Counted from the first letter of the stretch, positions 1-7,715 are shown. The stretch is DNA of 13,159 bases from Alphaproteobacteria bacterium (GCA_020442505.1 JAGRJZ010000086.1:1-13159); one strand, 5' to 3'. Made by a program: numbers and translations. Notes: generated by a model from the letters alone, not told the origin.

Positions 1-1
1 T

Positions 2-1651
2 CCGTCCGACGATGTTCCGGCATTTTTGTCTCCCTCCCTGAAAAACGATTTTCCGGATCCGTTTTCCCTACAGGACATGGAAAAAATGGCGGACGATCTG
101 GCAGACTCTATTGCAGATGGCCGGAAAATAGGGGTTTTTGCGGATTTCGACGTGGACGGCGCGACCTCCGCCGCGCTTTTGCTTCGTTTCCTGCGCCATA
201 TCGGACAAGAAGCGCCCCTTTACATCCCCGACCGGATCACCGAAGGATACGGCCCCAACAGTAAGGCGTTCCAAACGCTTAAAGATCAGGGGGCGGAGAT
301 CGTATTCGTCTGCGACTGCGGGATTACGGCCTTCGACCCGATCGCCGCCGGGCGAAATTGCGGGCTTGAGATCGTCGTGCTCGACCATCACGAGGCGGAA
401 GACACGCTGCCCCCCGCGAACCACGTCATCGACCCCAAACGGAAGGAGGACACCTCCGGACTGTCGATGCTCGCGGCCTGCGGGGTGACCTTTATGGCGT
501 GCGTAGCGATCAACGCGAAACTGCGCGCGGCCGGTTACTACGCCCGCACAGGCCTTGCCGAACCGCCGCTAAAGACCTGGCTTGACATCGTCGCGCTCGG
601 GACCGTCTGCGACATGGTGCCGCTTGTCGGCGCGAACCGCCTGTTCGTGAAGACGGGGTTTTCCCTGATGGCGCACACGGAAAACCCCGGCCTGAAAGCC
701 CTTCTCGCGGTTGCCGGCGTGAACGACGCCCCAACGCCGTATACGGCGGGTTTTGTCCTGGGCCCCCGGATCAACGCCGGATCCCGAGTCCACCGCGCGG
801 ATCTGGGCGCCCGGCTTCTGGCGACGGACGATCCGGAAGAAGCGAAAAACATCGCCTGGACCTTGAACGACTGCAACGCCAAACGGCGGGAGATCGAACG
901 CCAGATGATCGAAGAGGCCATCGGCCAGATCGAGTCGAAGGCCCTCCAAAACGCGCCGGTCATCGTCGTCGGGGACGAAGGCTGGCACCCCGGGCTGTCG
1001 GGGCTCGTCGCGGGGAGGATCAAGGAGAAATACGGTAAACCGGCCGTCGCCGTCACCTACGCCCCGGGCCCCGACAATGCGCTGGAAGGTCGCGGCTCCG
1101 GGCGTTCCGTTCCCGGAGTCAACATGGGCGCCGCCTTTATCGACGCCCGGCATGCAGGGCTTTTGATCAAGGGCGGAGGACACGCTATGGCCGCCGGTTT
1201 TACGATTCTTCCCGATCGTCTCCCGGATTTTACCGCTTTTCTGACCGCGCACGTCCTGAAGCAACAAGAGGGCGTTCCGGCCGTGAACGATCTTGCGATC
1301 GACGCCGTCTTGAGCGTGCGGGGTGCGACGCCTGCTCTGGTCCGGACGATAGCCGGGTCCCTCGGCCCTTTCGGTCAAGGACACGAAGAGCCGCTTTTCG
1401 TCCTCCCGCAAGTCCGGATCTGGCAGGCCGACATCGTCGGAGACGCTCACATCAGAACCCTGATCAGCGACTGGGAAGGCGGCCCGCGCATGAAAGCCAT
1501 GGCGTTTCGGGCCGGAGGAACGAAACTGGGAGACGCGTTGCTTGCCTGCCGCGACAAACCGCTCCATCTGGCCGGAACGCTCAAGATCGATTCCTGGTCC
1601 GGAACGGACAAGGTCGAGATGCACATACAGGACGGCGCAAAAGCGTTATGA
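2..1651 (+). CDS. recJ: Single-stranded-DNA-specific exonuclease RecJ, 5' end cut by the window
   Basis: RecJ is the cytoplasmic 5'-to-3' exonuclease for single-stranded DNA used in recombination (RecFOR pathway), mismatch repair and base excision repair. The reading frame is open to the left edge: in-frame codons precede the TTG at 26 and encode residues DDVPAF, which match the stretch before the DHH domain in related RecJ proteins. The TTG is therefore probably not the start, and I estimate about 40-50 N-terminal residues lie outside. Counting from that TTG, the DHH-family metal motifs are visible: DFDVDG at 39-45, VCDCG around 95-99, the DHH triad at 120-122, and CDMVPL near 195-200. The DHHA1 part follows, with GLVAGRIKEKYGKPAVA and GGGHAMAAGF. 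The C-terminal OB-like region has FGQGHEEPLF in place of the usual FGxGNPEPxF. The TGA stop overlaps the stop of the convergent transporter gene. The assignment is firm. Confidence 0.96.
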   Translation, partial: PSDDVPAFLSPSLKNDFPDPFSLQDMEKMADDLADSIADGRKIGVFADFDVDGATSAALLLRFLRHIGQEAPLYIPDRITEGYGPNSKAFQTLKDQGAEIVFVCDCGITAFDPIAAGRNCGLEIVVLDHHEAEDTLPPANHVIDPKRKEDTSGLSMLAACGVTFMACVAINAKLRAAGYYARTGLAEPPLKTWLDIVALGTVCDMVPLVGANRLFVKTGFSLMAHTENPGLKALLAVAGVNDAPTPYTAGFVLGPRINAGSRVHRADLGARLLATDDPEEAKNIAWTLNDCNAKRREIERQMIEEAIGQIESKALQNAPVIVVGDEGWHPGLSGLVAGRIKEKYGKPAVAVTYAPGPDNALEGRGSGRSVPGVNMGAAFIDARHAGLLIKGGGHAMAAGFTILPDRLPDFTAFLTAHVLKQQEGVPAVNDLAIDAVLSVRGATPALVRTIAGSLGPFGQGHEEPLFVLPQVRIWQADIVGDAHIRTLISDWEGGPRMKAMAFRAGGTKLGDALLACRDKPLHLAGTLKIDSWSGTDKVEMHIQDGAKAL

Positions 1652-2533
1652 GGGAATTTTGTCCTTTGATCCCTCCCGCCGCGCGTGCCGCAAGAGCCAA
1701 AAACCGCTGAGGATAATCACGAACGCGCCAAGTCCCGTCCAGACGTCCAGCGCGTCGCCGAAGAACAAATAACCGAAAAGAACGCCCCAGATAATCTGGA
1801 TATACTGAAACGGCGCGACGATTCCCGCCGGAGTCTTAACGAAGGAAAACACTACGCTCAACATCCCGGCGGCGTTCAGGAACCCGCATAAGACCACCAA
1901 TCCCGCCGCCGATGGGGTCGGCATTTCGAACGCAGGCGCGGACAGCGCCCCCAAAATCACAATCACGAATAATTGCGGAAAGAAAACCAACGACAAAAGC
2001 GTCTCGCTTTTCCCGATAAAGCGCGAAAGAATATTCGCCGATGAAAGCGTCAAAGCCGAGAGCAACACGCACAGGCTGGCAATATTCAAGGGAACCAGAC
2101 CGGGACGCAAAACGATCAAAACCCCGGCAAACCCCAGACAAATCGCAAGACCGTGGGCAAGGCGCACCGGTTCCCTGAGAAAAAGCATCGCCAGAACGGT
2201 CGTAATCGCCGGCGCGATAAAGACCAGCGTATAAACCGTCGCCATCGGCAAATGGCTGAACGCGTACATAATCGTGCCGACCTGTACTACGCCGATCAAG
2301 GCGCGGATGATATGAATCCGGAAATTTTTCGTGCGCCATATCGATGGAATCCCGCCCAGATACGGTGCGGCGGCCAGGTAGACAAACATCGAAACGCACC
2401 CCACCATGGGGATCAGCTGAAAGATAGAATAATCGGCGCTCAGAGTTTTAAACAAAAGATCTCCCACCGAAAAAAGGGTAAAGCCGAAAGCCGAGAAAAA
2501 GATACCGACAAGGGGGGGATGCACGCTTTTCAT
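1646..2533 (-). CDS. DMT superfamily (EamA) integral membrane transporter
   Basis: This is a predicted inner-membrane transporter of the drug/metabolite transporter superfamily with two EamA repeats and about ten hydrophobic helices. The substrate cannot be read from the sequence. The first repeat ends with the family-typical segment REPVRLAHGLAICLGFAGVL followed by IVLRPG. The second has GIVAPFQYIQIIWGVLFGY followed by FFGDALDVWTGLGAFVII. A charged tail (RHARREGSKDK) closes the protein. I chose the ATG at 2533 (MKSVHPPLVG, 295 residues) because the first helix begins right after it and the family usually has a short N-terminus; its upstream GGGGGA lies very close to the ATG, so the ribosome site is not ideal. 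An ATG at 2599 or a TTG at 2665 would add 22 or 44 non-hydrophobic residues, and the latter would overlap the divergent sspB start. The 3' end overlaps recJ by 6 bp tail to tail. Confidence 0.88.
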   Translation of the reverse strand: MKSVHPPLVGIFFSAFGFTLFSVGDLLFKTLSADYSIFQLIPMVGCVSMFVYLAAAPYLGGIPSIWRTKNFRIHIIRALIGVVQVGTIMYAFSHLPMATVYTLVFIAPAITTVLAMLFLREPVRLAHGLAICLGFAGVLIVLRPGLVPLNIASLCVLLSALTLSSANILSRFIGKSETLLSLVFFPQLFVIVILGALSAPAFEMPTPSAAGLVVLCGFLNAAGMLSVVFSFVKTPAGIVAPFQYIQIIWGVLFGYLFFGDALDVWTGLGAFVIILSGFWLLRHARREGSKDKIPS

Positions 2534-2664
2534 TCCCCCGGATATACCGGCAAGTCGATCATTTTGCCACAATATTCGAACCCCTCTTGTGATTTCCATC
2601 CGCTTTCTTGTAATGTGGAGAAGCGATTCACCTTTGAAACAAAACAAACACGGCGAAAAAGGCA
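2534..2664. promoter_or_regulatory. Divergent spacer between the DMT transporter gene and sspB
   Basis: This 131-bp AT-rich spacer must hold the start signals for both divergent genes. On the plus strand a weak sigma-70-like pair, TTGTGA at 2587-2592 and TAATGT at 2611-2616 with an 18-bp spacer, could serve sspB. The matches to consensus are poor, so this is only a candidate. An AAAAAGG ribosome-binding stretch lies directly before the sspB ATG. No clear promoter for the minus-strand transporter could be picked out. Confidence 0.35.
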
Positions 2665-3162
2665 ATGACCGACCAGGACGATATTTTACGATATGACAGA
2701 ATGGTGGAGCGCGCCCTGCGCGGCGTGGTACGCGAAGCCGTCGAGGAAGTCATGGATGGCGGCCTTCCCGGCGACCACCATTTTTACATTACCTTTATGA
2801 CGGACTATCCGGGCGTTAAAATACCGGACTACCTTCGGGACCGCTATCCCGGGGAAATGACCATCGTTCTCCAATACCAGTTTTCGAATCTGTCCGTGAA
2901 CGATACGCAGATGGAGGTCACCCTTTCCTTCAACAACAAGCCCGAGCATTTGATCGTCCCCCTCGGCGCGATCAGCATCTTTGCCGATCCGTCCGTGAAT
3001 TTCGCTCTCCAGTTCCAACCGATGACGGGCGAGGACGGCCCGGATTTCGACCCGGACAAGCTTCCGCTGGACGAAGAGGATGAAGGCGAAAAAGGCGGAA
3101 AAAGCGGCAACGGCGAGAAAACCGGCGAGGTTGTCTCTCTCGACCAATTCCGGAAAAAATGA
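2665..3162 (+). CDS. sspB: ClpXP protease specificity-enhancing factor SspB (alphaproteobacterial type)
   Basis: SspB is an adaptor that tethers ssrA-tagged and some other substrates to the ClpX unfoldase so that ClpXP degrades them. The 165-residue protein matches the alphaproteobacterial branch of the family. Its N-terminus has an YDRMVERALRGVVREAVEEV helix, followed by HHFYITFMTDYPGVKIPDYL, YPGEMTIVLQYQFSNL and a substrate-binding core ending near FALQFQP (about residue 117). A flexible acidic and Gly/Lys-rich linker follows. The protein ends in VVSLDQFRKK, which resembles the short C-terminal ClpX-binding tail of the family. The start is an ATG preceded by AAAAAGG. The stop overlaps the ATG of the following hydrolase gene in an ATGA arrangement, so the two are probably translated together. 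Confidence 0.93.
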   Translation: MTDQDDILRYDRMVERALRGVVREAVEEVMDGGLPGDHHFYITFMTDYPGVKIPDYLRDRYPGEMTIVLQYQFSNLSVNDTQMEVTLSFNNKPEHLIVPLGAISIFADPSVNFALQFQPMTGEDGPDFDPDKLPLDEEDEGEKGGKSGNGEKTGEVVSLDQFRKK

Positions 3163-4115
3163 GTTTTTGGAACCCGAACATCGCCCCCGATCACGAACCA
3201 CATAAGGTCATGATCGCACGGGATGATCTGGTCGACGGCTCTCGGGACGGGCGGATCGTGCCGATCAAAATCTATTATCCGGTCTCTCACGCGCTGTCCC
3301 GTTTGCCGGTGGTGCTGTGGTCGCACGGGCTGGGGGGCGGTCGCGACGGCGCGGCTTTTCTGGGGCGGTTTCTTGCCGCACACGGTTACGCGGTTGTCCA
3401 CGTTCAACACGCCGGAACGGATCTCGGCCTGTGGCAGGGAAAGCCCGGCCACCCGTGGGATGCGATCCGCAAGGCCGTCATTCCGTACGAGACGGTCGTC
3501 GATCGCTATCGCGACATTCCGTTTATTCTGGATTCTCTGCCGGGCTGGATCGAATCCCATCCGGAGGTCGGCGCGCATATGGATATATCGCGCATGGGAA
3601 TGTCCGGCCACTCCTTCGGCGCGAACACGACCCAGATCATGGCCGGACAGTTATTCGGAAAAGAATCCCTCTCTCAACTCTACGAGCCGCGTTTCAAGGC
3701 CGGAATAACCTACAGCCCGGTTGCAACGAGCTGCCGTCTAGCGCCGGAGAAGGACATTTACGGTGCGATTAAAATCCCCCTCTTCCACATGACCGGCACG
3801 GCCGACGACAGCCCGCTGGACGATAGCAGTTATAAAAAACGGCTGGCCGTTTTCGAACAAAGCGGCGAGCCGGATCAACATCTTCTGGTGCTGAAGGACG
3901 GCGACCACATGGTCTTCGCCGGCAGCCGGGGCAAGCTCGCGGAGAATCCGAAACGACACCTTCACGAAAACATCATCAAAATCGCATCGCTGGCGTTTTG
4001 GGACGCGTATTTACGGCAAGACCCTGCCGCGAAGGACTGGCTGGCCGGCGGCGGATTTGCAGACTGGATCGGAGGAGAAGGCAGCTACGCCCACAGACCC
4101 GCAAGCGTGCCATAA
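3159..4115 (+). CDS. Alpha/beta hydrolase (dienelactone hydrolase / PAF acetylhydrolase-like)
   Basis: This is a predicted cytoplasmic serine hydrolase of 318 residues; no signal peptide is visible. The alpha/beta fold markers are in order: strand plus oxyanion region LPVVLWSHGLGGGRD at about 49-63, then the nucleophile elbow GMSGHSFGA at 147-155 with Ser152 in a G-H-S-F-G pentapeptide. An acidic residue follows in MTGTADDSPLDD (Asp216 or Asp217), and a histidine in DGDHMVFAG (His250). This spacing fits a Ser-Asp-His triad. The long HVQHAGTDLGLWQG segment after the oxyanion loop resembles proteins annotated as predicted dienelactone hydrolases or chlorophyllase/PAF-acetylhydrolase-like enzymes. 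The natural substrate is unknown. The gene starts on an ATG overlapping the sspB stop by 4 bp and ends 5 bp before the end of the convergent rnj. Confidence 0.85.
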   Translation: MSFWNPNIAPDHEPHKVMIARDDLVDGSRDGRIVPIKIYYPVSHALSRLPVVLWSHGLGGGRDGAAFLGRFLAAHGYAVVHVQHAGTDLGLWQGKPGHPWDAIRKAVIPYETVVDRYRDIPFILDSLPGWIESHPEVGAHMDISRMGMSGHSFGANTTQIMAGQLFGKESLSQLYEPRFKAGITYSPVATSCRLAPEKDIYGAIKIPLFHMTGTADDSPLDDSSYKKRLAVFEQSGEPDQHLLVLKDGDHMVFAGSRGKLAENPKRHLHENIIKIASLAFWDAYLRQDPAAKDWLAGGGFADWIGGEGSYAHRPASVP

Positions 4116-4120
4116 GATAC

Positions 4121-5806
4121 CTACCCCCGCATGACATGGACCGTGACGACGGATTTGAAACCGAGGCGCGCCAGAATCATCCGGCGCACAGCGATCCGGA
4201 TTTTTTCGTGAACCGCGCGGTCATCCTCACGATCGGCCCGCTTCATATCCGCCAGAACGTCCTCGATTTCCGCCAGAATGTCCTCTTCAAACGCGATATC
4301 CTCGGACACGGCCGGATCGGTCAGGCCCAGAACGGTTAACTGCGGATCGTCCAAAAGCTCTCCCCGCTCATCCAGAACAACCGAAACATGCGCCGCGCCG
4401 GTGAATTGAATTTTCCGCCGCTGCACGATCCCGGCATGGTCCGCGGGTAAAAGCCGTTTGGGCTCCACCGCCAGAACGCCGGTTTCGACCTGGCCTATGA
4501 TCGCGGGCGTATCCGGCCCCAACCTTACGACAGACCCGTTTTGCGGCACGACGACATGATCCGCCCCGGATTCTCGCGCGAGCTGCGCCTGCCGTTCCAG
4601 CATCGCGCGCTCCCCGTGGACGGTCACAACGGACTTAGGTCGGACCCAGCCCAGCATATCGGCGATCTCGTCCCGACACGGATGGCCAGAGACGTGGATT
4701 TTATAAGGCGAACGGTGAGGCGTAAAGATCCGGACCCCCGCCGCGCTCAGCAGGTTCGTCATGTCGAAGATCGCGCGCTCGTTCCCCGGTATCACGCGGG
4801 AGGAAAAAACGAACAGATCGCCGTCCGAGACCTTCAGGCGGCGGTGGTCGCCCCGTACGATCTTGGCCAGCGCGGAGTTGTACTGCCCCTGCGACCCGGC
4901 GGCGATAATCACCTGCTTATGTCGGGGCAGCGCTGTCAGGTCCTCCTCGTTGACGAAGGGGGCGATATCCGCCAGATAGCCGCAGGACCGCGCCGCCTCC
5001 GTATGGTTGCGGAGCGAGCGCCCGGCCAGAGTGACAAACCGTCCATGCTTTTTCGCCGCGCGGGCGATGGACTGGATCCGGCCGATATTGGTTGCAAAGA
5101 CGGTGAACAAAATTCGCCCCTCCGGCGTATCGGTCATCAACGCGTCCAGTCCCGCCGCGACATCGCCTTCGGAGCCCGAGCGACCCGGCGTCAGCGCGTT
5201 TGTCGAATCCCCGATATAGGCCATCACGCCCTTCTTTCCCGCTTCGATCAGCGAATCGGAATCGATCGGCCCGTTCACGACCGGGGTCGGGTCGTTGTTC
5301 CAGTCCCCGCTATGCACGACGCGACCGGCCTTTGTCTCGATTATCAGGGAGGTTGCGTCCGGAATCGAATGCGTCACATGAACAAACCGGACCGCGAACG
5401 GGCCTGCCTGAACCGTGTCGCCGGGCTTGACGACGTTGATTTGCGCCTTCCGGCAAGCCGGGAATTCTTCGAACTTCTGGCGCAAAACCGCCGCCGTATA
5501 GGGCGTGCAGTAAATCGGACAACGCAAACGCGGCCATAAATAAGCCACCGCCCCGACATGGTCCTCATGCGCGTGGGTAACGATCAGCGCGCTCAAAGCG
5601 TCCCGACGCGCCGCGAGAAACGATGGATCGGGAAGCAAAATATCGACCCCCGGCAGTTTCCAATCCGCAAACCCTATCCCGCAATCCACGGCGAGCCATT
5701 TTCCCTCCATCGCGTAAAGATTGAAATTGGTCCCGAATTCTTCGCTCCCGCCCATGGGGATGAAATGCAGCTGCGCCGGGTCGAGGGATAGGTCTTTATC
5801 GGTCAT
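4121..5806 (-). CDS. rnj: Ribonuclease J (metallo-beta-lactamase / beta-CASP nuclease)
   Basis: RNase J has endonuclease and 5'-to-3' exonuclease activity and acts in mRNA turnover and rRNA maturation; alphaproteobacteria often carry it together with RNase E. The 561 residues are full length for the family. The metallo-beta-lactamase core shows the zinc motif THAHEDH (His78, His80, Asp82, His83), His146 in VTHSIPD and Asp168 in HSGDW. The beta-CASP part has GSQGQ at 304-308, FSSRVIPGNE near 334-343, and VSGHP with His375. VVTVHGERAML near 393-403 precedes the C-terminal domain. In family members I know, the 304-308 motif usually reads GSQGEP followed by an alanine-leucine helix; here it is GSQGQYNSAL. 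The ATG is preceded by a GAAAGAA stretch. A 178-bp spacer separates it from the upstream HAD gene, so it may have its own promoter. coaX next to rnj is a common alphaproteobacterial arrangement. Confidence 0.95.
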   Translation of the reverse strand: MTDKDLSLDPAQLHFIPMGGSEEFGTNFNLYAMEGKWLAVDCGIGFADWKLPGVDILLPDPSFLAARRDALSALIVTHAHEDHVGAVAYLWPRLRCPIYCTPYTAAVLRQKFEEFPACRKAQINVVKPGDTVQAGPFAVRFVHVTHSIPDATSLIIETKAGRVVHSGDWNNDPTPVVNGPIDSDSLIEAGKKGVMAYIGDSTNALTPGRSGSEGDVAAGLDALMTDTPEGRILFTVFATNIGRIQSIARAAKKHGRFVTLAGRSLRNHTEAARSCGYLADIAPFVNEEDLTALPRHKQVIIAAGSQGQYNSALAKIVRGDHRRLKVSDGDLFVFSSRVIPGNERAIFDMTNLLSAAGVRIFTPHRSPYKIHVSGHPCRDEIADMLGWVRPKSVVTVHGERAMLERQAQLARESGADHVVVPQNGSVVRLGPDTPAIIGQVETGVLAVEPKRLLPADHAGIVQRRKIQFTGAAHVSVVLDERGELLDDPQLTVLGLTDPAVSEDIAFEEDILAEIEDVLADMKRADREDDRAVHEKIRIAVRRMILARLGFKSVVTVHVMRG

Positions 5807-5984
5807 ACGGTTCTTTCAATGCTAAAGGTGTTAGTTGAACCACAACGGGCAGGACGAACACAACGATTATTTTTCCGCTGAATCTTGCGCGATCACGACA
5901 GAACAAGAAGAGTTGCCAGCGTTCTGTTGTCCCGTTGCGGGCCGACGCCCGTCCCCGGCGCGATTCGGATCGATCGAAGAGGCC
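5807..5984. promoter_or_regulatory. Spacer upstream of rnj with small direct and inverted repeats
   Basis: This 178-bp spacer lies between the HAD gene stop and the rnj start and probably holds the rnj leader. It contains a direct repeat CACAACG at 5841-5847 and 5859-5865 (18-bp period), each copy preceded by GAAC or GAACC. It also has a 7-bp inverted repeat ACAGAAC/GTTCTGT at 5898-5904 and 5921-5927, and a GC-rich CGGGC/GCCCG hairpin around 5939-5952. No convincing sigma-70 promoter and no T-run terminator was found. A regulatory role is inferred from position only. Confidence 0.3.
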
Positions 5985-6656
5985 TTATTGGGGGGCAGGA
6001 ACGCGCCCCAGGATCGTCTCTATGTACGGATGCGACAGAAAATCGTCAATGGTTTCATACAAAACGGCCTCCCATCCATGTGCCTGCGCGGCGGCAACAA
6101 TATCGGCCCGATCATCGAAAAAGAGCGGTTGTTCCGCTCCCAGATCGGCAAGCTCAGAGATCTTCTGAAAAAAAGCTGGCTCCGGTTTTCTAACCCCCAG
6201 ACGGGCGGAATAAAAAATCTCATCAAAGACACGCCCCAGACCGCAGCGATCCCACAGATAAGCGGCCCGGCAATGCTCCTGATTGGTCGCCATGAAGAGC
6301 CTGGCAGTGCCATCCCCCGCCCTTGACTCTTGGGTCCTCTTCTCCTTTACTTTTTTTATATAAAACAATAATTCCTGATTCAACGCAGAGTCTTTCTCCA
6401 TCCAATACGCAATAACCTCTTCCGCAGAAACAGTGTAAGGGGTCGAATCCAGCCATTCTTGAAGAGAGCTTTTCAAATCCCTGCGCCCGATGATGACGCT
6501 GTCTGAAAAATCCCGCGCGAAAAATTCAGCCTGCATCCGGGGACGGGCAATTCCCAAATCCGCCTCAATCGTATCGTCCCAGCGCCTTTCATAATCCGGG
6601 TTGGCGCAAAGCCCCCTGACCAAGACCCCGTCCACATCAAAGAAAAGTGCTCTCAT
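5985..6656 (-). CDS. HAD-superfamily hydrolase (probable phosphatase)
   Basis: This is a haloacid dehalogenase-type hydrolase, most likely a small-molecule phosphatase. With the start at the ATG at 6656 (223 residues) all four HAD motifs are present. They are FFDVDGV with nucleophile Asp7 and acid/base Asp9, Thr124 in FMATNQ, Lys157 in GVRKPEP, and Asp181/Asp182 in LFFDDRAD. A helical cap lies between motifs I and II, as in subfamily I enzymes. I prefer this start because family members usually begin a few residues before motif I. A second ATG at 6674 adds MEAWKS and has a GGTGAG ribosome site, so it is a real alternative. Either start overlaps the end of coaX. The gene is visibly richer in A and T than its neighbours (for example around 6340-6420), and it separates coaX from rnj. 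The substrate is unknown. Confidence 0.87.
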   Translation of the reverse strand: MRALFFDVDGVLVRGLCANPDYERRWDDTIEADLGIARPRMQAEFFARDFSDSVIIGRRDLKSSLQEWLDSTPYTVSAEEVIAYWMEKDSALNQELLFYIKKVKEKRTQESRAGDGTARLFMATNQEHCRAAYLWDRCGLGRVFDEIFYSARLGVRKPEPAFFQKISELADLGAEQPLFFDDRADIVAAAQAHGWEAVLYETIDDFLSHPYIETILGRVPAPQ

Positions 6657-7398
6657 ACTCTTCCATGCCTCCATAAAGTCTCACCAGTCCGCGCAACGTC
6701 AAATCCTTATCGGCTGTTTCAACACCGGGAAGCGCCGGGGCGAAAACCTCCGCTAGCCCGCCGGTCATTACAACCCGGGGGGGCACTCCCAGCGCCGCCG
6801 TTATCTCGGACAAAATCCGCTCTATGGCACCCACATGGCCCCAGAAAACCCCGGCCTGCATCGCGTCATGCGTGTTTTTCCCTATGGCTCCGGCGGGGCG
6901 AGCGATCGTCACCACCGGCAACTTGTTTCCCGCCTTCGCCTGTAAAGCCCCAAGCGATAGCCCCGCCCCCGGCATGATCGCGCCGCCTGCGAAAGCACCG
7001 TCCGCGTCCACCACGTCGAAGGTCGCGGCCGTCCCCGCATCGACGACAACCAGCGGCAACGGACCGCCTTCCTCCCGCGCTGCCCAGGCGTTCAAAATCC
7101 GGTCCGTCCCGACTTTCTCGGGGGACTCGACCCGGACCGGGATCGGAATCGTCTCCCAGGTGGCGAAAAGCGGATCATGACCCGTTTTTTCGGCGCAAAA
7201 GCGGGTCAGAAGCGGGTCAAGCCGTGGCACGACCGAGACGATCGCGGCGCCCGTCACCCCGGCACAGGCAAAGGGCACGTCCATATCTTCCGGAGCCTGA
7301 ATCGCCTCGGTCTCGAGCCGCGCAAGCGCCTTTTGCGTCATTCCCTCGTAAAGCGCACAGACAATATTCGTATTCCCGGCGTCGATCACCAACAACAT
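6637..7398 (-). CDS. coaX: Type III pantothenate kinase CoaX
   Basis: CoaX phosphorylates pantothenate to 4'-phosphopantothenate, the first step of coenzyme A synthesis. It belongs to the ASKHA fold and, unlike type I CoaA, is not feedback-inhibited by CoA. At 253 residues it has normal length. The ATP-binding phosphate-1 motif is IDAGNTN (Asp6, Asn9) at the N-terminus. GTDRILNAWAA at about 97-107 and VVDAGTAATFD at about 118-128 mark the pantothenate and phosphate-2 regions. GGAIMPG follows at 138-144, and GKNTHDAMQAGVFWG and a late MTGGLA are also typical. The ATG start has AAGGA nine bases upstream and lies 12 bp after the tatB stop; the 3' end overlaps the HAD gene. It is very likely transcribed with the tat genes. 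Confidence 0.95.
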   Translation of the reverse strand: MLLVIDAGNTNIVCALYEGMTQKALARLETEAIQAPEDMDVPFACAGVTGAAIVSVVPRLDPLLTRFCAEKTGHDPLFATWETIPIPVRVESPEKVGTDRILNAWAAREEGGPLPLVVVDAGTAATFDVVDADGAFAGGAIMPGAGLSLGALQAKAGNKLPVVTIARPAGAIGKNTHDAMQAGVFWGHVGAIERILSEITAALGVPPRVVMTGGLAEVFAPALPGVETADKDLTLRGLVRLYGGMEEYESTFL

Positions 7399-7410
7399 CG
7401 CGGGGCTTCC

Positions 7411-7683
7411 TTACTGCTTTTCCGGGGGGTGTTCCTCAGAGAGGAGATCAGCGGCTTTTTCGTCCGTATCCGGCGCTTCGAAGTTGACACCCCGGCGCAG
7501 CTCCTCCAGATCATGCGTCTTCAGAAAATCGTCAAATTGCTGGGAAAACGCATAGCGCACATATTGCAGCCTGCGAATGACCCGCCCCAACCCGTGCATC
7601 AAGCCGGGAATCTCCTTGGGCCCGATGACCAGAATGGCCACGGCGATCACAAGAAAAAGCTCGGGCAGGCTAAAATCAAACAT
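7411..7683 (-). CDS. tatB: Sec-independent translocase subunit TatB, short form
   Basis: TatB forms the substrate-receptor complex with TatC in the inner membrane for export of folded twin-arginine proteins. The N-terminus MFDFSLPELFLVIAVAILVI followed by GPKEIPGLMHGLGRVIRR is the diagnostic TatB pattern: a short periplasmic end with the conserved Glu8, one membrane helix, the G-P hinge, then an amphipathic helix. The protein is only 90 residues. Many TatB proteins are about 120-180 residues, so most of the low-complexity C-terminal tail is missing here. The gene is 32 bp downstream of tatA and 12 bp upstream of coaX. tatC, the usual next gene, is absent; coaX follows instead. Confidence 0.92.
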   Translation of the reverse strand: MFDFSLPELFLVIAVAILVIGPKEIPGLMHGLGRVIRRLQYVRYAFSQQFDDFLKTHDLEELRRGVNFEAPDTDEKAADLLSEEHPPEKQ

Positions 7684-7715
7684 AGCTGACTATGGCAAAT
7701 TATTGTAGGAGCGCG

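Noticed and set aside
569..1624. A 351-codon minus-strand frame inside recJ
   Set aside because: The plus strand encodes clear RecJ motifs across the whole stretch; the opposite frame has no recognisable family and reflects high GC at third positions.
2153..2668. A 171-codon plus-strand frame opposite the transporter N-terminus and running up to sspB
   Set aside because: Its product is a basic, low-complexity sequence; the minus strand encodes membrane helices of the DMT family.
4541..5539. A 332-codon plus-strand frame opposite rnj
   Set aside because: It is Arg-rich with no family features; RNase J motifs are continuous on the minus strand.
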